Shown here in pieces: positions 9,303 through 17,823 of a stretch of DNA of 64,000 nt. Origin of the DNA: Allocoprobacillus sp002160865 (GTDB lineage Bacteria; Bacillota_I; Bacilli_A; Erysipelotrichales; Coprobacillaceae); NCBI RefSeq assembly GCF_042850985.1, contig NZ_AP031415.1:1426001-1490000 (forward strand), read 5' to 3'. The translations under genes and the position numbers were made by a program. Under the pieces are notes generated by a model. It was not told the DNA's origin, ran no database searches, and saw only the letters and a list, made by a program, of their open reading frames with translations. How positions within the stretch are numbered: position 1 is the stretch's first letter; the number at the start of each line of letters is the position of its first letter.

Positions 9303-10577
9303 CTATTTTTCCTCCAAATCATTATATTCACCATTAACAATATTAGCAACAATACGACCATAACATTCTGCCCCTAAAAAAGGTGTATTTGCTGATTTTG
9401 ATTTTAAATCTTTTTCTTCAATAATAAAATGTTCATTCAAATCAAAGATACATAAATTAGCTAATGAACCTTCCTGAATTTGACAATCCAGACGTAAAAC
9501 TTGAGCTGGTCCTACTGTCAAAGCATCCAAGATTGTTTCTAAAGACACAAGATTTTTCTTGACAAGATAAGTATACAGCAATGAAAAAGCATGTTGTAAA
9601 CCAATAATACCAAATGGTGCTTTTTCAATACTTGTCGCTTTTTCTTCTCTGGCATGTGGCGCATGGTCTGTCGCAATAACCGTAATTGTTTTTTCATTCA
9701 AACCTTTGATCAATGCCTGATGATCCTCTTTACTTCTTAATGGAGGATTCATTTTATATTGTGGTGAACAATCTTGAATATTATCTTCTGTCAAAATCAA
9801 ATGATGTGGTGAAGCTTCACCTGAAACGCACAATCCTTCCTGTCTTGCCTGATGTAACAAATCAACTGTTTCTTTTGTAGAAATATGGCAAATATGATAA
9901 CGATTATGATATTGCCTGACAATATCTAAATCTCTAGCCACTTGTTTATATTCAGAAGCACTATTAATACCTATAAGATGATGTTCTTTGGCATAATGTC
10001 CTTCGTGAATACATCCCCCATGCAATTCACTTTCATCTTCACAATGAGCGACAATAATCGAGTCCAGATTTCCAGCCAATTGCATAGCCAAATCCATCAT
10101 ATCATCATTTTGAACACCCTTGCCATCATCCGAGAACCCTAAAACAATATCCTCTTGAACGAGTTGTGCCATATCCACAAGTTTTTGGCCTTTTAAATTT
10201 TCAGTAATCGCACTATATGTATAAACATTGACACAGGCATCATGAGCCACTCTCTGTTTAAAATCTTTAATAGCTTCCAGATCATCCATACATGGCAATG
10301 TATTTGCCATAGCTACAATCGTTCCATATCCTCCATATAAGGCACTTAAGCTCCCTGTATGAATAGTTTCTTTGTGCTCAAAACCCGGTTCTCTTAAGTG
10401 AGTATGTATATCTATGAAATTATGTGAAGCATATTTTCCCTGTAAATCAATAACCGGTTCAAAACCTGTTATATTTTCGTCTATCTTTTCAATATATCCA
10501 TTTTTCACAAGAATATCTGTTTTCTTAAAAACACCTTGATGATATAAATGAACATTTTTTAATAAATAACTATTCAT
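9303..10577 (-). CDS. pyrC: Dihydroorotase (class I, zinc-dependent)
   Basis: Cyclises carbamoyl-aspartate to dihydroorotate, the third step of UMP synthesis. 424 residues, class I length. The zinc site appears as DIHTHLREPG (about residue 57-66), with later ligands in AHCED and HICHIST, and the catalytic Asp in IATDHAPH. It overlaps pyrB by 8 bp and abuts pyrK, so the four pyr genes are clearly co-transcribed. Confidence 0.95.
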   Translation of the reverse strand: MNSYLLKNVHLYHQGVFKKTDILVKNGYIEKIDENITGFEPVIDLQGKYASHNFIDIHTHLREPGFEHKETIHTGSLSALYGGYGTIVAMANTLPCMDDLEAIKDFKQRVAHDACVNVYTYSAITENLKGQKLVDMAQLVQEDIVLGFSDDGKGVQNDDMMDLAMQLAGNLDSIIVAHCEDESELHGGCIHEGHYAKEHHLIGINSASEYKQVARDLDIVRQYHNRYHICHISTKETVDLLHQARQEGLCVSGEASPHHLILTEDNIQDCSPQYKMNPPLRSKEDHQALIKGLNEKTITVIATDHAPHAREEKATSIEKAPFGIIGLQHAFSLLYTYLVKKNLVSLETILDALTVGPAQVLRLDCQIQEGSLANLCIFDLNEHFIIEEKDLKSKSANTPFLGAECYGRIVANIVNGEYNDLEEK

Positions 10578-11442
10578 CTTCTAATACCTTATGAAGCATT
10601 GCCATTCTTACATAAACACCATTTCGCATTTGTGTAAAAATACGACTCTTCTCACTTTCTACCAATTCATCTTTAATCTCTACATCACGATTAATAGGTG
10701 CTGGATGCATAATAATCGCATTATCTTTTAAACGTTGATATCTTTCTAAAGATAGTCCATAAATCTGGTGATATTTCTCTTTAGAAAAATTTTCATCTCC
10801 CACATGACGTTCATGTTGTACTCTTAACAGCATCACAACATCCATATCTTCAATAACATCATCAAAATCAACATAATGATAACCTTCCTGCTTATATTCT
10901 AAAGGTCCTGATGTATAAACATTCATACCCAGCCTTTGCATAACATGATAATTAGAATGTGCAACACGAGAATGTAAAATATCACCAACAATCACCACAT
11001 TCAAACCTTCAAAATGTCCAAATTCCTCTTTAATTGTCATTAAATCCAGTAATGATTGTGAAGGATGATTTCCTTTACCATCTCCAGCATTTAAAATAGG
11101 CACCTTTAATTTCTCTAATTGTTTAAAATAATCTTCTTCAGGATGACGAATTACCAAAGCATCACAACCAATACTTTCAAATAATTTACAAGTATCATAT
11201 AAAGTTTCACCTTTTTTTAAACTAGAGTTACTGGCTTCAAAGTTTTGTGTTCGACACCCTAAATTACCAGCTGCCATATCAAAACTATAATGCGTTCTTG
11301 TAGAAGGTTCAAAGAAAAGATTTGCTACAACCTTTTTTTGATGATAATCAACCACTTTGCCATTTTTAAAAGCAATCGCTTCATCAAGAATATCTTGAAT
11401 CTGTGCTAATGATAAATCATTTAAATCAACTATTTTTTTCAT
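10570..11442 (-). CDS. pyrB: Aspartate carbamoyltransferase catalytic subunit
   Basis: Joins carbamoyl phosphate and aspartate, the committed step of pyrimidine synthesis. 290 residues. FFEPSTRTHYSFDMA is the carbamoyl-phosphate loop, and NAGDGKGNHPSQSLLDL and HPAPINRDVEI are the other active-site blocks. No pyrI regulatory subunit is nearby, as in Bacillus. Its ATG overlaps the coaD stop by 4 bp. No PyrR-type attenuator is visible because there is no gap in front of it. Confidence 0.96.
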   Translation of the reverse strand: MKKIVDLNDLSLAQIQDILDEAIAFKNGKVVDYHQKKVVANLFFEPSTRTHYSFDMAAGNLGCRTQNFEASNSSLKKGETLYDTCKLFESIGCDALVIRHPEEDYFKQLEKLKVPILNAGDGKGNHPSQSLLDLMTIKEEFGHFEGLNVVIVGDILHSRVAHSNYHVMQRLGMNVYTSGPLEYKQEGYHYVDFDDVIEDMDVVMLLRVQHERHVGDENFSKEKYHQIYGLSLERYQRLKDNAIIMHPAPINRDVEIKDELVESEKSRIFTQMRNGVYVRMAMLHKVLEDE

Positions 11443-11930
11443 AAAGCCTCCTTGTTTTTCTTAAATTTCTTTTCTAAAGCTTCTTCAACAACAGGTGGAA
11501 CAAGCCCTGTGACATGATGCTGATGAGAAGCCATTTCTTTGACCGATGAAGATGAAATAAAGGAATGATTAGGTCTTGTCATAAAGAAAACCATATCTAC
11601 ACTATCATCCAGATATTGATTAGAAAAAGCCATCTGTAATTCATATTCAAAATCCATTGTGGCTCTTAATCCTCTAACCAATATTGGCGCATTCATTTTT
11701 TTAGCATAGGACACTGCCAGATCCTGACTAAAATCAACACGTACATTATCAAAGCAACTTGTCACTTCTTTTAATAATTCTATACGTTCTTCCAAAGAAA
11801 ATAACGTTGTTTTTTGAGGATTGACAAAAATAGTCACATACAAAATATCGTACATTTTACTCGCACGTTCAATAATATCTAAATGTCCACTTGTGACTGG
11901 ATCAAATGTTCCCGCATAAACTGCATTCAT
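11439..11930 (-). CDS. coaD: Phosphopantetheine adenylyltransferase
   Basis: Fourth step of coenzyme A synthesis, transferring AMP to 4'-phosphopantetheine. 163 residues with YAGTFDPVTSGHLDII (the T/HxGH nucleotidyltransferase signature), VRGLRATMDFEYELQM, and HSFISSSSVKE near the C-terminus. It overlaps both neighbours by 4 bp (rsmD upstream, pyrB downstream). The rsmD-coaD pair is conserved across Firmicutes. Confidence 0.96.
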   Translation of the reverse strand: MNAVYAGTFDPVTSGHLDIIERASKMYDILYVTIFVNPQKTTLFSLEERIELLKEVTSCFDNVRVDFSQDLAVSYAKKMNAPILVRGLRATMDFEYELQMAFSNQYLDDSVDMVFFMTRPNHSFISSSSVKEMASHQHHVTGLVPPVVEEALEKKFKKNKEAL

Positions 11931-12487
11931 GATTTTTTCTCCTTATAAACTAATATCTGTAAAGATGTAATTCCATAATTTTGTTGTTTCTTTAAAACAA
12001 AAGGTTCTTTGACATCAATGGCTTCTTCTTTTAAATCTTCAATGACAATGATGCATTGATCACAAAGCATATGATGTTCAACCAAAAAATCTAAGATTTT
12101 TTGATGAATTTTCATCTGATAAGGGGGATCTAATAAAACCAGATGAAAACTGACTTGTTCCTGTGCCAATTTTAATAAAGCTTTACTATAATCCAGCTTA
12201 TAAACATGAACCTGATTTTCAATACCCAGTGTCTTTATATTATGTTGAATAGTCGCAAAAGCACGATATTGTTTATCAACACTATATAATTCATCCATTC
12301 CTCGACTGATAGCTTCGATTCCTAAACCACCACTACCAGCAAATAAATCCAGACATCGTCCTCCTTCAAAATAAGGACCTATCATATTAAATAAATTTTC
12401 TTTATTTTTATCCGTTGTTGGTCTTGTCAATTTAGAATCAACACTTTTCAACTGTCGACTTTTCAATTTTCCTGCAATGACTCTCAT
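11927..12487 (-). CDS. rsmD: 16S rRNA (guanine966-N2)-methyltransferase
   Basis: SAM-dependent methyltransferase acting on 16S rRNA. 186 residues with the RVIAGKLKSR start, the LDLFAGSGGLGIEAISRG SAM motif and the catalytic LLDPPYQ. It corresponds to B. subtilis ylbH and lies in the same ylbD-ylbE-ylbF-ylbH-ylbI order, except that ylbG is absent. It overlaps coaD by 4 bp. Confidence 0.94.
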   Translation of the reverse strand: MRVIAGKLKSRQLKSVDSKLTRPTTDKNKENLFNMIGPYFEGGRCLDLFAGSGGLGIEAISRGMDELYSVDKQYRAFATIQHNIKTLGIENQVHVYKLDYSKALLKLAQEQVSFHLVLLDPPYQMKIHQKILDFLVEHHMLCDQCIIVIEDLKEEAIDVKEPFVLKKQQNYGITSLQILVYKEKKS

Positions 12488-12496
12488 TTTTCTACC

Positions 12497-12844
12497 TCAT
12501 AACTGATAACGTTCCATTTTTAAATCACAACTAATATCTTGAAAAACTACCCGTGTCACTTCTTCTAATAAATCATTCAATTGATGATAAGAGTGATAAT
12601 AATTTTGTATATCAGAATGCTGATTCATTTCCTGATAAACTTCCTGTAACTGTTTTTTTACTTCAGCTTGTCCAACATCAACAGAATAATCTCTCATTTT
12701 TAAATAATCTTCCATTAACGTCTGATATCTTGATAACAAGGCCATCGTCTGACTTTGATAGAGCTGACTTACAGCCTCTTGATAGCGAATAAACTCATCT
12801 GTTTTCATAATTGCTTCAATTAATGCATCAATCTTTTCATACAT
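12497..12844 (-). CDS. ylbF: YlbF family regulator
   Basis: 115 residues, helical, with a DEFIRYQEAVSQLYQSQTMA start typical of the YlbF/YmcA family. In B. subtilis YlbF, YmcA and YaaT form an iron-sulfur complex that steers RNase Y and promotes sporulation and competence. The two cluster cysteines cannot be confirmed here, as only one Cys is seen near the C-terminus. ATG at 12844 follows AGGTG. Context (ylbE upstream, rsmD downstream) supports the name. Confidence 0.82.
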   Translation of the reverse strand: MYEKIDALIEAIMKTDEFIRYQEAVSQLYQSQTMALLSRYQTLMEDYLKMRDYSVDVGQAEVKKQLQEVYQEMNQHSDIQNYYHSYHQLNDLLEEVTRVVFQDISCDLKMERYQL

Positions 12845-12853
12845 AACTTTCAC

Positions 12854-13039
12854 CTATAATAACATATCTAACATCTGTAATAATGTTCCCACTCTTTCAA
12901 TACGATCAGCGAAAGTCATTTTATTTTCAATCTTATATTGCTGAATAAGAGCAGGAAACTCTTGAGGATATCGTGATAAAATCAAATACCATTTGGGATG
13001 CATTCTTAAGTATTGACGTAATGACTCATCAATCATCAT
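12854..13039 (-). CDS. YlbE-like protein
   Basis: 61 residues with RQYLRMHPKWYLILSRYP, the hallmark of the YlbE-like family. Function is unknown. It overlaps the end of the ylbD-like gene by about 11 bp and directly abuts ylbF, matching B. subtilis order. It starts at one of two consecutive ATG codons (13039 or 13036). Confidence 0.75.
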   Translation of the reverse strand: MMIDESLRQYLRMHPKWYLILSRYPQEFPALIQQYKIENKMTFADRIERVGTLLQMLDMLL

Positions 13040-13337
13040 ACCACTGTCTATTTTGTGTCTTTGGTTGTTCCTTTACAACAAAGGTACTGACTAAATCCAA
13101 AATTTTCTGTAATCCTTCAAAACTTTTAGACAATGCATCCAAATCAATATTCTTTAAAATATCAAGCATTCCAGTTAAATCCATATGACTTTTCTTATAA
13201 GTATCCCACATTGGATCATCTTCACCATATAAAACATAAAATTCATAAAGCTGCTGCCATGTATAATGTCCATTGACAACTTCTTCTCTGATAGCTGGAA
13301 TTGTTTTCACAAAAGCCTTAAAATCATCTATTTGCAT
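13029..13337 (-). CDS. YlbD-like spore-coat-associated protein
   Basis: 102 residues beginning MQIDDFKAFVKTIPAIREEV, with a TWQQLYEFYVLYGEDDPMW block matching the YlbD-like family (named as a putative coat protein in Bacillus). ATG at 13337 is preceded by GGGTGAG. Position between ftsW and the YlbE-like gene supports the assignment. A structural role in spores is inferred from family naming only. Confidence 0.72.
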   Translation of the reverse strand: MQIDDFKAFVKTIPAIREEVVNGHYTWQQLYEFYVLYGEDDPMWDTYKKSHMDLTGMLDILKNIDLDALSKSFEGLQKILDLVSTFVVKEQPKTQNRQWYDD

Positions 13338-13366
13338 ATATCTCACCCATAATAAGATATGCAAAA

Positions 13367-14581
13367 CTACTCCATCTGTTCTTTTAAAAGATCTCGATTA
13401 TATCTTGCAATGAGAGATTGTGCAATACCTAACCCCATCATAGCTGCTAAAGTTGATGAACCCCCTGAAGAAATCAACAGCAACGGAACACCAGTCATAG
13501 GAATAAATCCCGAAACTCCACCTACATTGACTAATAGATGGGTAAAAAAGTACAGCCCTACACCATAAAGAATTAATTTACTTTTGGTATCTTTAATTCT
13601 TAAACCATAATGAAACATCTTATATATAATAATGATATAAGGAATTAAAAACAACAGAAAACCGGCCAAACCTAATTCCTCATATATAATAGCTACAATA
13701 AAATCATTATGTGATTCTGGAATATATCCATATTTTTGGGTTGATGCTCCAAAACCTTTACCAAACAAACCTCCAGAAGCAAAGGCAATCAATGCGTTAG
13801 TTAACTGCCAGCCATCTCCCTCAATATCTCCTAAAGGATTCAACCATGTATAAATACGCCCTAACTGATAAGGTTTTAAAATAAAGGTTGCTGTTAAACA
13901 AACAAAAATGATTCCAACAGCTAATAAAACAAGCGAAGCTTTCTTATACTTAGAGTAATAAGGTCGAGGGGTAATAAAAAACAACATCATACAAATAAAA
14001 GCTAAAATCAAAGAACTCCCCATATCCTTTTGTAAAAAAACACCTACGAAAAAGACAACAAAAATCGCAATGATGGGTCTAAACACACAATACCATGCTT
14101 TACGCTTTTGAAGTTCCTCTCTTTTATGACGAGTAATATTTCGAGGAATCTGACAATATTCTTCTATTTCTCCAAAATGGAAAGAAAGGAAAAGAATCAT
14201 AATAATCTTCATAAACTCTGCTGGTTGCAAGGAAAAAGGACCTAAGCGAATCCATGCATGAGAACCTTTTCCATCTTCAAAAAATAAACAAACCAGCATT
14301 AACACTAATCCAATACCATAATATACCCACGTTGAATTGGCTTCAACCCAGCTTTTTTTAAAACAGCGTGTTAAAAAAATCATGATGCCAAAGCCTACCA
14401 GTACAAAGATGGTCTGTTTAATCATATTCATAGAAGCATACATGGCTCCCATTTTTGCAGATTGTCCAACTGATGCACTTCCAATCATCACAATCCCATA
14501 TATCGTTAAAATAACCACACAAAAATAAACAGTCTTATCAACACCACGTCTTTTAAAAATTCTTTTTAATAAATTTATCAT
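13367..14581 (-). CDS. ftsW: FtsW/RodA/SpoVE family peptidoglycan glycosyltransferase
   Basis: Polytopic SEDS protein that polymerises lipid II at the septum together with a class B PBP. 404 residues, about ten membrane helices. PLGDIEGDGWQLTNALIAFASGGLFGKGFG and PESHNDFIVAIIYEELG are the conserved SEDS blocks, and the C-terminal GGSSTLAAMMGLGI is typical. It overlaps the UPF0223 gene by 4 bp (ATGA). FtsW, RodA and SpoVE are hard to separate by eye; the ylb context matches B. subtilis ylaO/ftsW, so FtsW is preferred. Confidence 0.85.
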   Translation of the reverse strand: MINLLKRIFKRRGVDKTVYFCVVILTIYGIVMIGSASVGQSAKMGAMYASMNMIKQTIFVLVGFGIMIFLTRCFKKSWVEANSTWVYYGIGLVLMLVCLFFEDGKGSHAWIRLGPFSLQPAEFMKIIMILFLSFHFGEIEEYCQIPRNITRHKREELQKRKAWYCVFRPIIAIFVVFFVGVFLQKDMGSSLILAFICMMLFFITPRPYYSKYKKASLVLLAVGIIFVCLTATFILKPYQLGRIYTWLNPLGDIEGDGWQLTNALIAFASGGLFGKGFGASTQKYGYIPESHNDFIVAIIYEELGLAGFLLFLIPYIIIIYKMFHYGLRIKDTKSKLILYGVGLYFFTHLLVNVGGVSGFIPMTGVPLLLISSGGSSTLAAMMGLGIAQSLIARYNRDLLKEQME

Positions 14582-14838
14582 CGCATGTCAATCCAATCAT
14601 GATCTTTTGCTTTTTGAAAAACTTGATATATAGAATAATGAGAAACTTTTTCAAAAGCAACATCAATTTGTTTTTGTTCACTCTTAGAATCAACAACTTT
14701 TATATATTGACGATAACACTTCATAAAATCATCTTTAGAGATACCTTCTTCATACGCTTTTTCTACAGCGTTATACAATGCCATAACATCAATAATATCC
14801 TGTGTATCCCAAAATGGACTTAATGGATAATCGTACAT
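14578..14838 (-). CDS. UPF0223 family protein
   Basis: 86 residues, YDYPLSPFWDTQDIIDVMALYNAVEKAYEEG followed by a helical C-terminus, which is the YktA/UPF0223 pattern. Function is unknown in the family. ATG at 14838 is chosen because AGGAAG lies 8 nt upstream. It is the first gene of the long run through ftsW, coaD and pyr, so its upstream region (14839-14900, with TATAAT on the minus strand) probably holds the operon promoter. Confidence 0.78.
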   Translation of the reverse strand: MYDYPLSPFWDTQDIIDVMALYNAVEKAYEEGISKDDFMKCYRQYIKVVDSKSEQKQIDVAFEKVSHYSIYQVFQKAKDHDWIDMR

Positions 14839-14962
14839 CTTCTTCACTTCCTATCTTTTTTCATATTATACATGATATGAATTAAAAATAAAATAAGAAT
14901 TGGGTAGAAACACTAGCAAATTTGTAAATAAAGAATAGATTAAAGTGAAAGGAGGGATTTGA

Positions 14963-15178
14963 ATGAACTCTTGTTATAATTATGGAGGATGTGGCTGCAA
15001 TAGTTTTATGCCAACATTTGGATGTAATCCATTTGGTTGCAGTGGATGCTGTAATAGCTATCCTGTCATGACAACTGGTTGTGGTGGTTTTGGTTATGGT
15101 AATGGATGTACTTGGTTTGCAATTGTATTAGTTGTCTTCTTATTGCTTATTATCTGTGGTTGCACAAAAATCTGTTAA
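14963..15178 (+). CDS. Cys/Gly-rich small membrane protein (YjcZ-like)
   Basis: 71 residues with a Gly-, Asn- and Cys-rich N-terminal half (12 or more cysteines) and a single C-terminal hydrophobic helix (WFAIVLVVFLLLIICGC). The tail resembles the short YjcZ-type sporulation-associated proteins of Firmicutes. A very good AAAGGAGGG precedes the ATG, and a clean terminator follows. The cysteines could bind metal or cross-link in a coat. Function is inferred only; the gene itself is solid. Confidence 0.75.
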   Translation: MNSCYNYGGCGCNSFMPTFGCNPFGCSGCCNSYPVMTTGCGGFGYGNGCTWFAIVLVVFLLLIICGCTKIC

Positions 15179-15182
15179 TCTA

Positions 15183-15212
15183 AAAAATATGCTAGATTTC
15201 TAGCATATTTTT
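15183..15212 (+). terminator. Rho-independent terminator after the Cys-rich gene
   Basis: AATATGCTAGA / TCTAGCATATT hairpin with a 2-nt loop and T-run, just after the stop at 15178. Confidence 0.85.
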
Positions 15213-15251
15213 ATTGTTTATGATACAATACTTGGCGAGGTGATTAACAAC

Positions 15252-15821
15252 ATGATTTTAATGAAAGATATTATTGATGATCATCATCCTTTAATCCGTG
15301 AAATTTCTCAACCTGTGGCTATGCCATTAAGTCAGGAAGATGAACAATTATTGCTGGACATGCACGAGTTTCTTGTCAATTCACAGGATGAAGACATTTC
15401 TGAAAAATATCAGTTACGTCCAGCAGTCGGTATTGCAGCTGTACAATTAGGTGTTTTAAAAAGAATGTGTGCTATTCATGTTTTGACATATGATCACGAT
15501 GGAAATATAAAAAAAGCAGATGACTATGCTCTTGTTAACCCTAGAATTGTATCATATACAGAAAAACAGTCCTATTTAAAAGATGGTGAAGGATGCTTAA
15601 GTGTCAACGAAGAAAGAGAAGGCTATGTTCCAAGACATGCTAAAGTTACTGTCAAAGGTTATGATGTTTTAACTCATCAAGATGTGACAATTGTTGCAAG
15701 AGGTTTCTTATCAATCTGTCTACAGCACGAACTTGATCACTTTGATGGTGTTCTATTCTATGATCACATTAATAAAAACAATCCTAAAGCACCGATTGCT
15801 AATGCGATGATTGTAGAATAA
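15252..15821 (+). CDS. def: Peptide deformylase
   Basis: Removes the N-formyl group from nascent proteins, using Fe2+ or Zn2+. 189 residues, type 2 (Gram-positive) length. The three signature blocks are VGIAAVQLG, EGCLS (metal-ligand Cys) and QHELDH (two metal-ligand His and the catalytic Glu). ATG at 15252 is chosen because the upstream GTG at 15240 lies inside the GAGGTG ribosome-binding site. Stands alone on the plus strand with its own terminator. Confidence 0.96.
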   Translation: MILMKDIIDDHHPLIREISQPVAMPLSQEDEQLLLDMHEFLVNSQDEDISEKYQLRPAVGIAAVQLGVLKRMCAIHVLTYDHDGNIKKADDYALVNPRIVSYTEKQSYLKDGEGCLSVNEEREGYVPRHAKVTVKGYDVLTHQDVTIVARGFLSICLQHELDHFDGVLFYDHINKNNPKAPIANAMIVE

Positions 15822-15844
15822 AATGATATATTATCTTTTCAAAT

Positions 15845-15872
15845 GATTTCCAAAATTATGGAAATCTTTTTT
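15845..15872 (+). terminator. Rho-independent terminator of def
   Basis: GATTTCC / GGAAATC stem, followed directly by TTTTTT. Confidence 0.8.
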
Positions 15873-15893
15873 GTATAAACATATCTTAAATAT

Positions 15894-15935
15894 CAAAAAA
15901 GAACTATGATTCACTATAAATCATAATTCTTTTTT
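15894..15935 (-). terminator. Terminator of metY (bidirectional)
   Basis: A-rich arm with TATGATT pairs with AATCATA and a T-run, placed between the convergent def and metY genes so it can act both ways. Confidence 0.78.
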
Positions 15936-15936
15936 A

Positions 15937-17214
15937 TTAATCAATTTGTTCAAACGCCTGATTTAAATCATCAATCAAATCTTCAACATTTTCTAACCCT
16001 ACAGAAATACGAATCGTTCCTTGTTGAACACCACCAGCCAGTCTTTCTTCCTCACTCATTTGTGCATGTGTTGTTGAAGCAGGATGTGTTAATAAACTTC
16101 TTGAATCAGCAAAATTTGTGACATGGGTAAATAACTGGATATGATTAATAACAGACTTACCAGCCTCTAGTCCACCTTTCACACCAAAAGTAAACAAACC
16201 TCCAAATCCTTTTGGAAAATATTTTTGACACAATTCATATGAACTATGACCTTCTAATTCAGCGTAACTCACCCATTCTACTTTTTCATGATTCTGTAAA
16301 AATTCAGCAATTTTTCTTGAGTTTCCAACATGTCTATCCATACGTAATGATAATGTTTCTAATCCAAGCAAAGTCATATAAGCATTAAATGGTGACATAC
16401 ACCCACCTAAATCACGCAATGTTTTTGCGACAGCTTTCGTACAAAAAGCACTTTTCCCTAAATCAGCATAAACAATATCATGATATGCTTTATCCGGTGT
16501 TGTCATTAATGGATATCTTTCATTATGCCAGTCAAAATTTCCACTGTCTACAATGATTCCACCCATGACATTACCATGTCCAGCAATATATTTTGTTGTG
16601 GAATAAACAACCAAATCCGCTCCATGTTCAATAGGTCTAAATAAATAAGGTGTTGGTGTCGTATTATCTACAACAAACAATATATGATGACGATGACATA
16701 TCTCACTAATAGCATCAAAATCTAACATATCTCCATTAGGATTACCTACAGATTCAACAAAAATCATTTTTGTTTTCTCATTAATCAATGATTCCATTGT
16801 GTTTAGATCACGAGGATTAACAAAGTGAGAAGTAAATCCCATTCCTTGCATTGTTCCAGATAATGAACCAATCGTTCCCCCATATAAATTGTTGGCTGCA
16901 ATAATTTCATCACCACTTTGACAGACAGTCATGATCAACCCCATTATAGCTGCTGTTCCAGAAGCAAAAGCAATCGCTCCTACACCTCCATCTAAAGCAG
17001 CCATTCTTTGTTGAAGAACATCTACTGTTGGATTAGATAAACGTGAATAAAAATAACCACCTTCTTCTAAGGCAAAAATATTTTTTGCCTGATCAGCACT
17101 ATCAAATGTAAAAGCATTAGATAAATAAAGTGGTACCCCTGTTGCTTTTGTTACAGGATCAGGTTTTTGTCCTGCATGTATCTGCAATGTTTCAAATTGA
17201 TATTTCTTTGACAT
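15937..17214 (-). CDS. metY: O-acetylhomoserine aminocarboxypropyltransferase (O-acetylhomoserine sulfhydrylase)
   Basis: PLP enzyme of the Cys/Met metabolism family that makes homocysteine from O-acetylhomoserine and sulfide. 425 residues, the MetY length, longer than MetB/MetC (~380). PLP lysine sits in VVYSTTKYIAGHG. ETLQIHAGQKPD at the start and TNFADSRSLLTHPASTTH near the end are typical. GGGGGA lies before the ATG. No SAM riboswitch or T-box is present in the 70-bp upstream gap, so regulation is not visible. Confidence 0.9.
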   Translation of the reverse strand: MSKKYQFETLQIHAGQKPDPVTKATGVPLYLSNAFTFDSADQAKNIFALEEGGYFYSRLSNPTVDVLQQRMAALDGGVGAIAFASGTAAIMGLIMTVCQSGDEIIAANNLYGGTIGSLSGTMQGMGFTSHFVNPRDLNTMESLINEKTKMIFVESVGNPNGDMLDFDAISEICHRHHILFVVDNTTPTPYLFRPIEHGADLVVYSTTKYIAGHGNVMGGIIVDSGNFDWHNERYPLMTTPDKAYHDIVYADLGKSAFCTKAVAKTLRDLGGCMSPFNAYMTLLGLETLSLRMDRHVGNSRKIAEFLQNHEKVEWVSYAELEGHSSYELCQKYFPKGFGGLFTFGVKGGLEAGKSVINHIQLFTHVTNFADSRSLLTHPASTTHAQMSEEERLAGGVQQGTIRISVGLENVEDLIDDLNQAFEQID

Positions 17215-17261
17215 TTATATTCCCCCTTTTATGAAAGATATTGTATCATAAATAAAATACA

Positions 17262-17286
17262 AAAAAAAGCTATTCCATAGATAGCT
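17262..17286 (-). terminator. Terminator of the flavodoxin-like gene
   Basis: AGCTAT / ATAGCT stem whose first arm overlaps the TGA stop at 17286, followed on the minus strand by eight T. Confidence 0.8.
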
Positions 17287-17711
17287 CAATAATAATGATT
17301 ACAGATGTTTACCATATCTTCAATATAGACACGACCACCAGAGATGATATCATCATCTAGATGATGTTTTGTTTTAAATGATTTCTTACAAGAATATGTT
17401 TCTCTCATTAATGGCAAGTCTTGTTTTAAACATAATTGAATGATTTTTTCCATTTCTTTGCTTTTAAAACAAAATAAGTTAAATAATGCCAAATTACGAA
17501 TATGTTGACGAGATAGCTGACATATAAAATTTTCCAATTCTTTATCTTTTAAACATGGATATTCTTCAAATCCAATAACCAAAAGATCAATGTCTTCCTG
17601 AAAAGAAAAATCCGTTATTGGTTTGGCATAAGTTCGTGCATATCTTGCCATGTCTTCTGCTAAAAGTTTTGCATCTTTACAATGCGTTGTATAAACAACT
17701 TGAACTTTCAT
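17286..17711 (-). CDS. Flavodoxin-like protein
   Basis: 141 residues. MKVQVVYTTHCKDAKLLAEDMARYARTY and DIDLLVIGFEEYPCLKDKELENFI fit a flavodoxin-fold start and third strand, but the FMN phosphate loop is not canonical (TTHCKDA instead of T/SxTGNT). It may bind flavin weakly or be a structural relative. ATG at 17711 is preceded by AGGTGG. A single-gene unit with its own terminator. Electron-transfer function is inferred. Confidence 0.6.
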   Translation of the reverse strand: MKVQVVYTTHCKDAKLLAEDMARYARTYAKPITDFSFQEDIDLLVIGFEEYPCLKDKELENFICQLSRQHIRNLALFNLFCFKSKEMEKIIQLCLKQDLPLMRETYSCKKSFKTKHHLDDDIISGGRVYIEDMVNICNHYY

Positions 17712-17776
17712 AAAACCAGCCACCTTTCTATTTTATTATAAAAACAAAATATGAACTGAAAATAAACATGTGTCCT

Positions 17777-17804
17777 TATCATTTCATAAATCAAATCATA
17801 TGTT
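17777..17804 (+). promoter_or_regulatory. Possible sigma-E-type promoter for the cotJ operon
   Basis: CATATGTT (17797-17804) resembles a mother-cell sigma-E -10 element (CATACANT), with TATCATTT upstream as a poor -35. B. subtilis cotJ is known to be sigma-E dependent. The match is imperfect, so this is a suggestion. Confidence 0.25.
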
Positions 17805-17823
17805 ATGATGGAAGGAGGTTTAT

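Noticed and set aside
11439..11930. PyrR attenuator ahead of pyrB
   Set aside because: pyrB overlaps coaD, leaving no room for an attenuator.
17215..17285. SAM riboswitch or T-box ahead of metY
   Set aside because: The gap is about 70 bp and filled by the neighbouring terminator; no specific riboswitch features.
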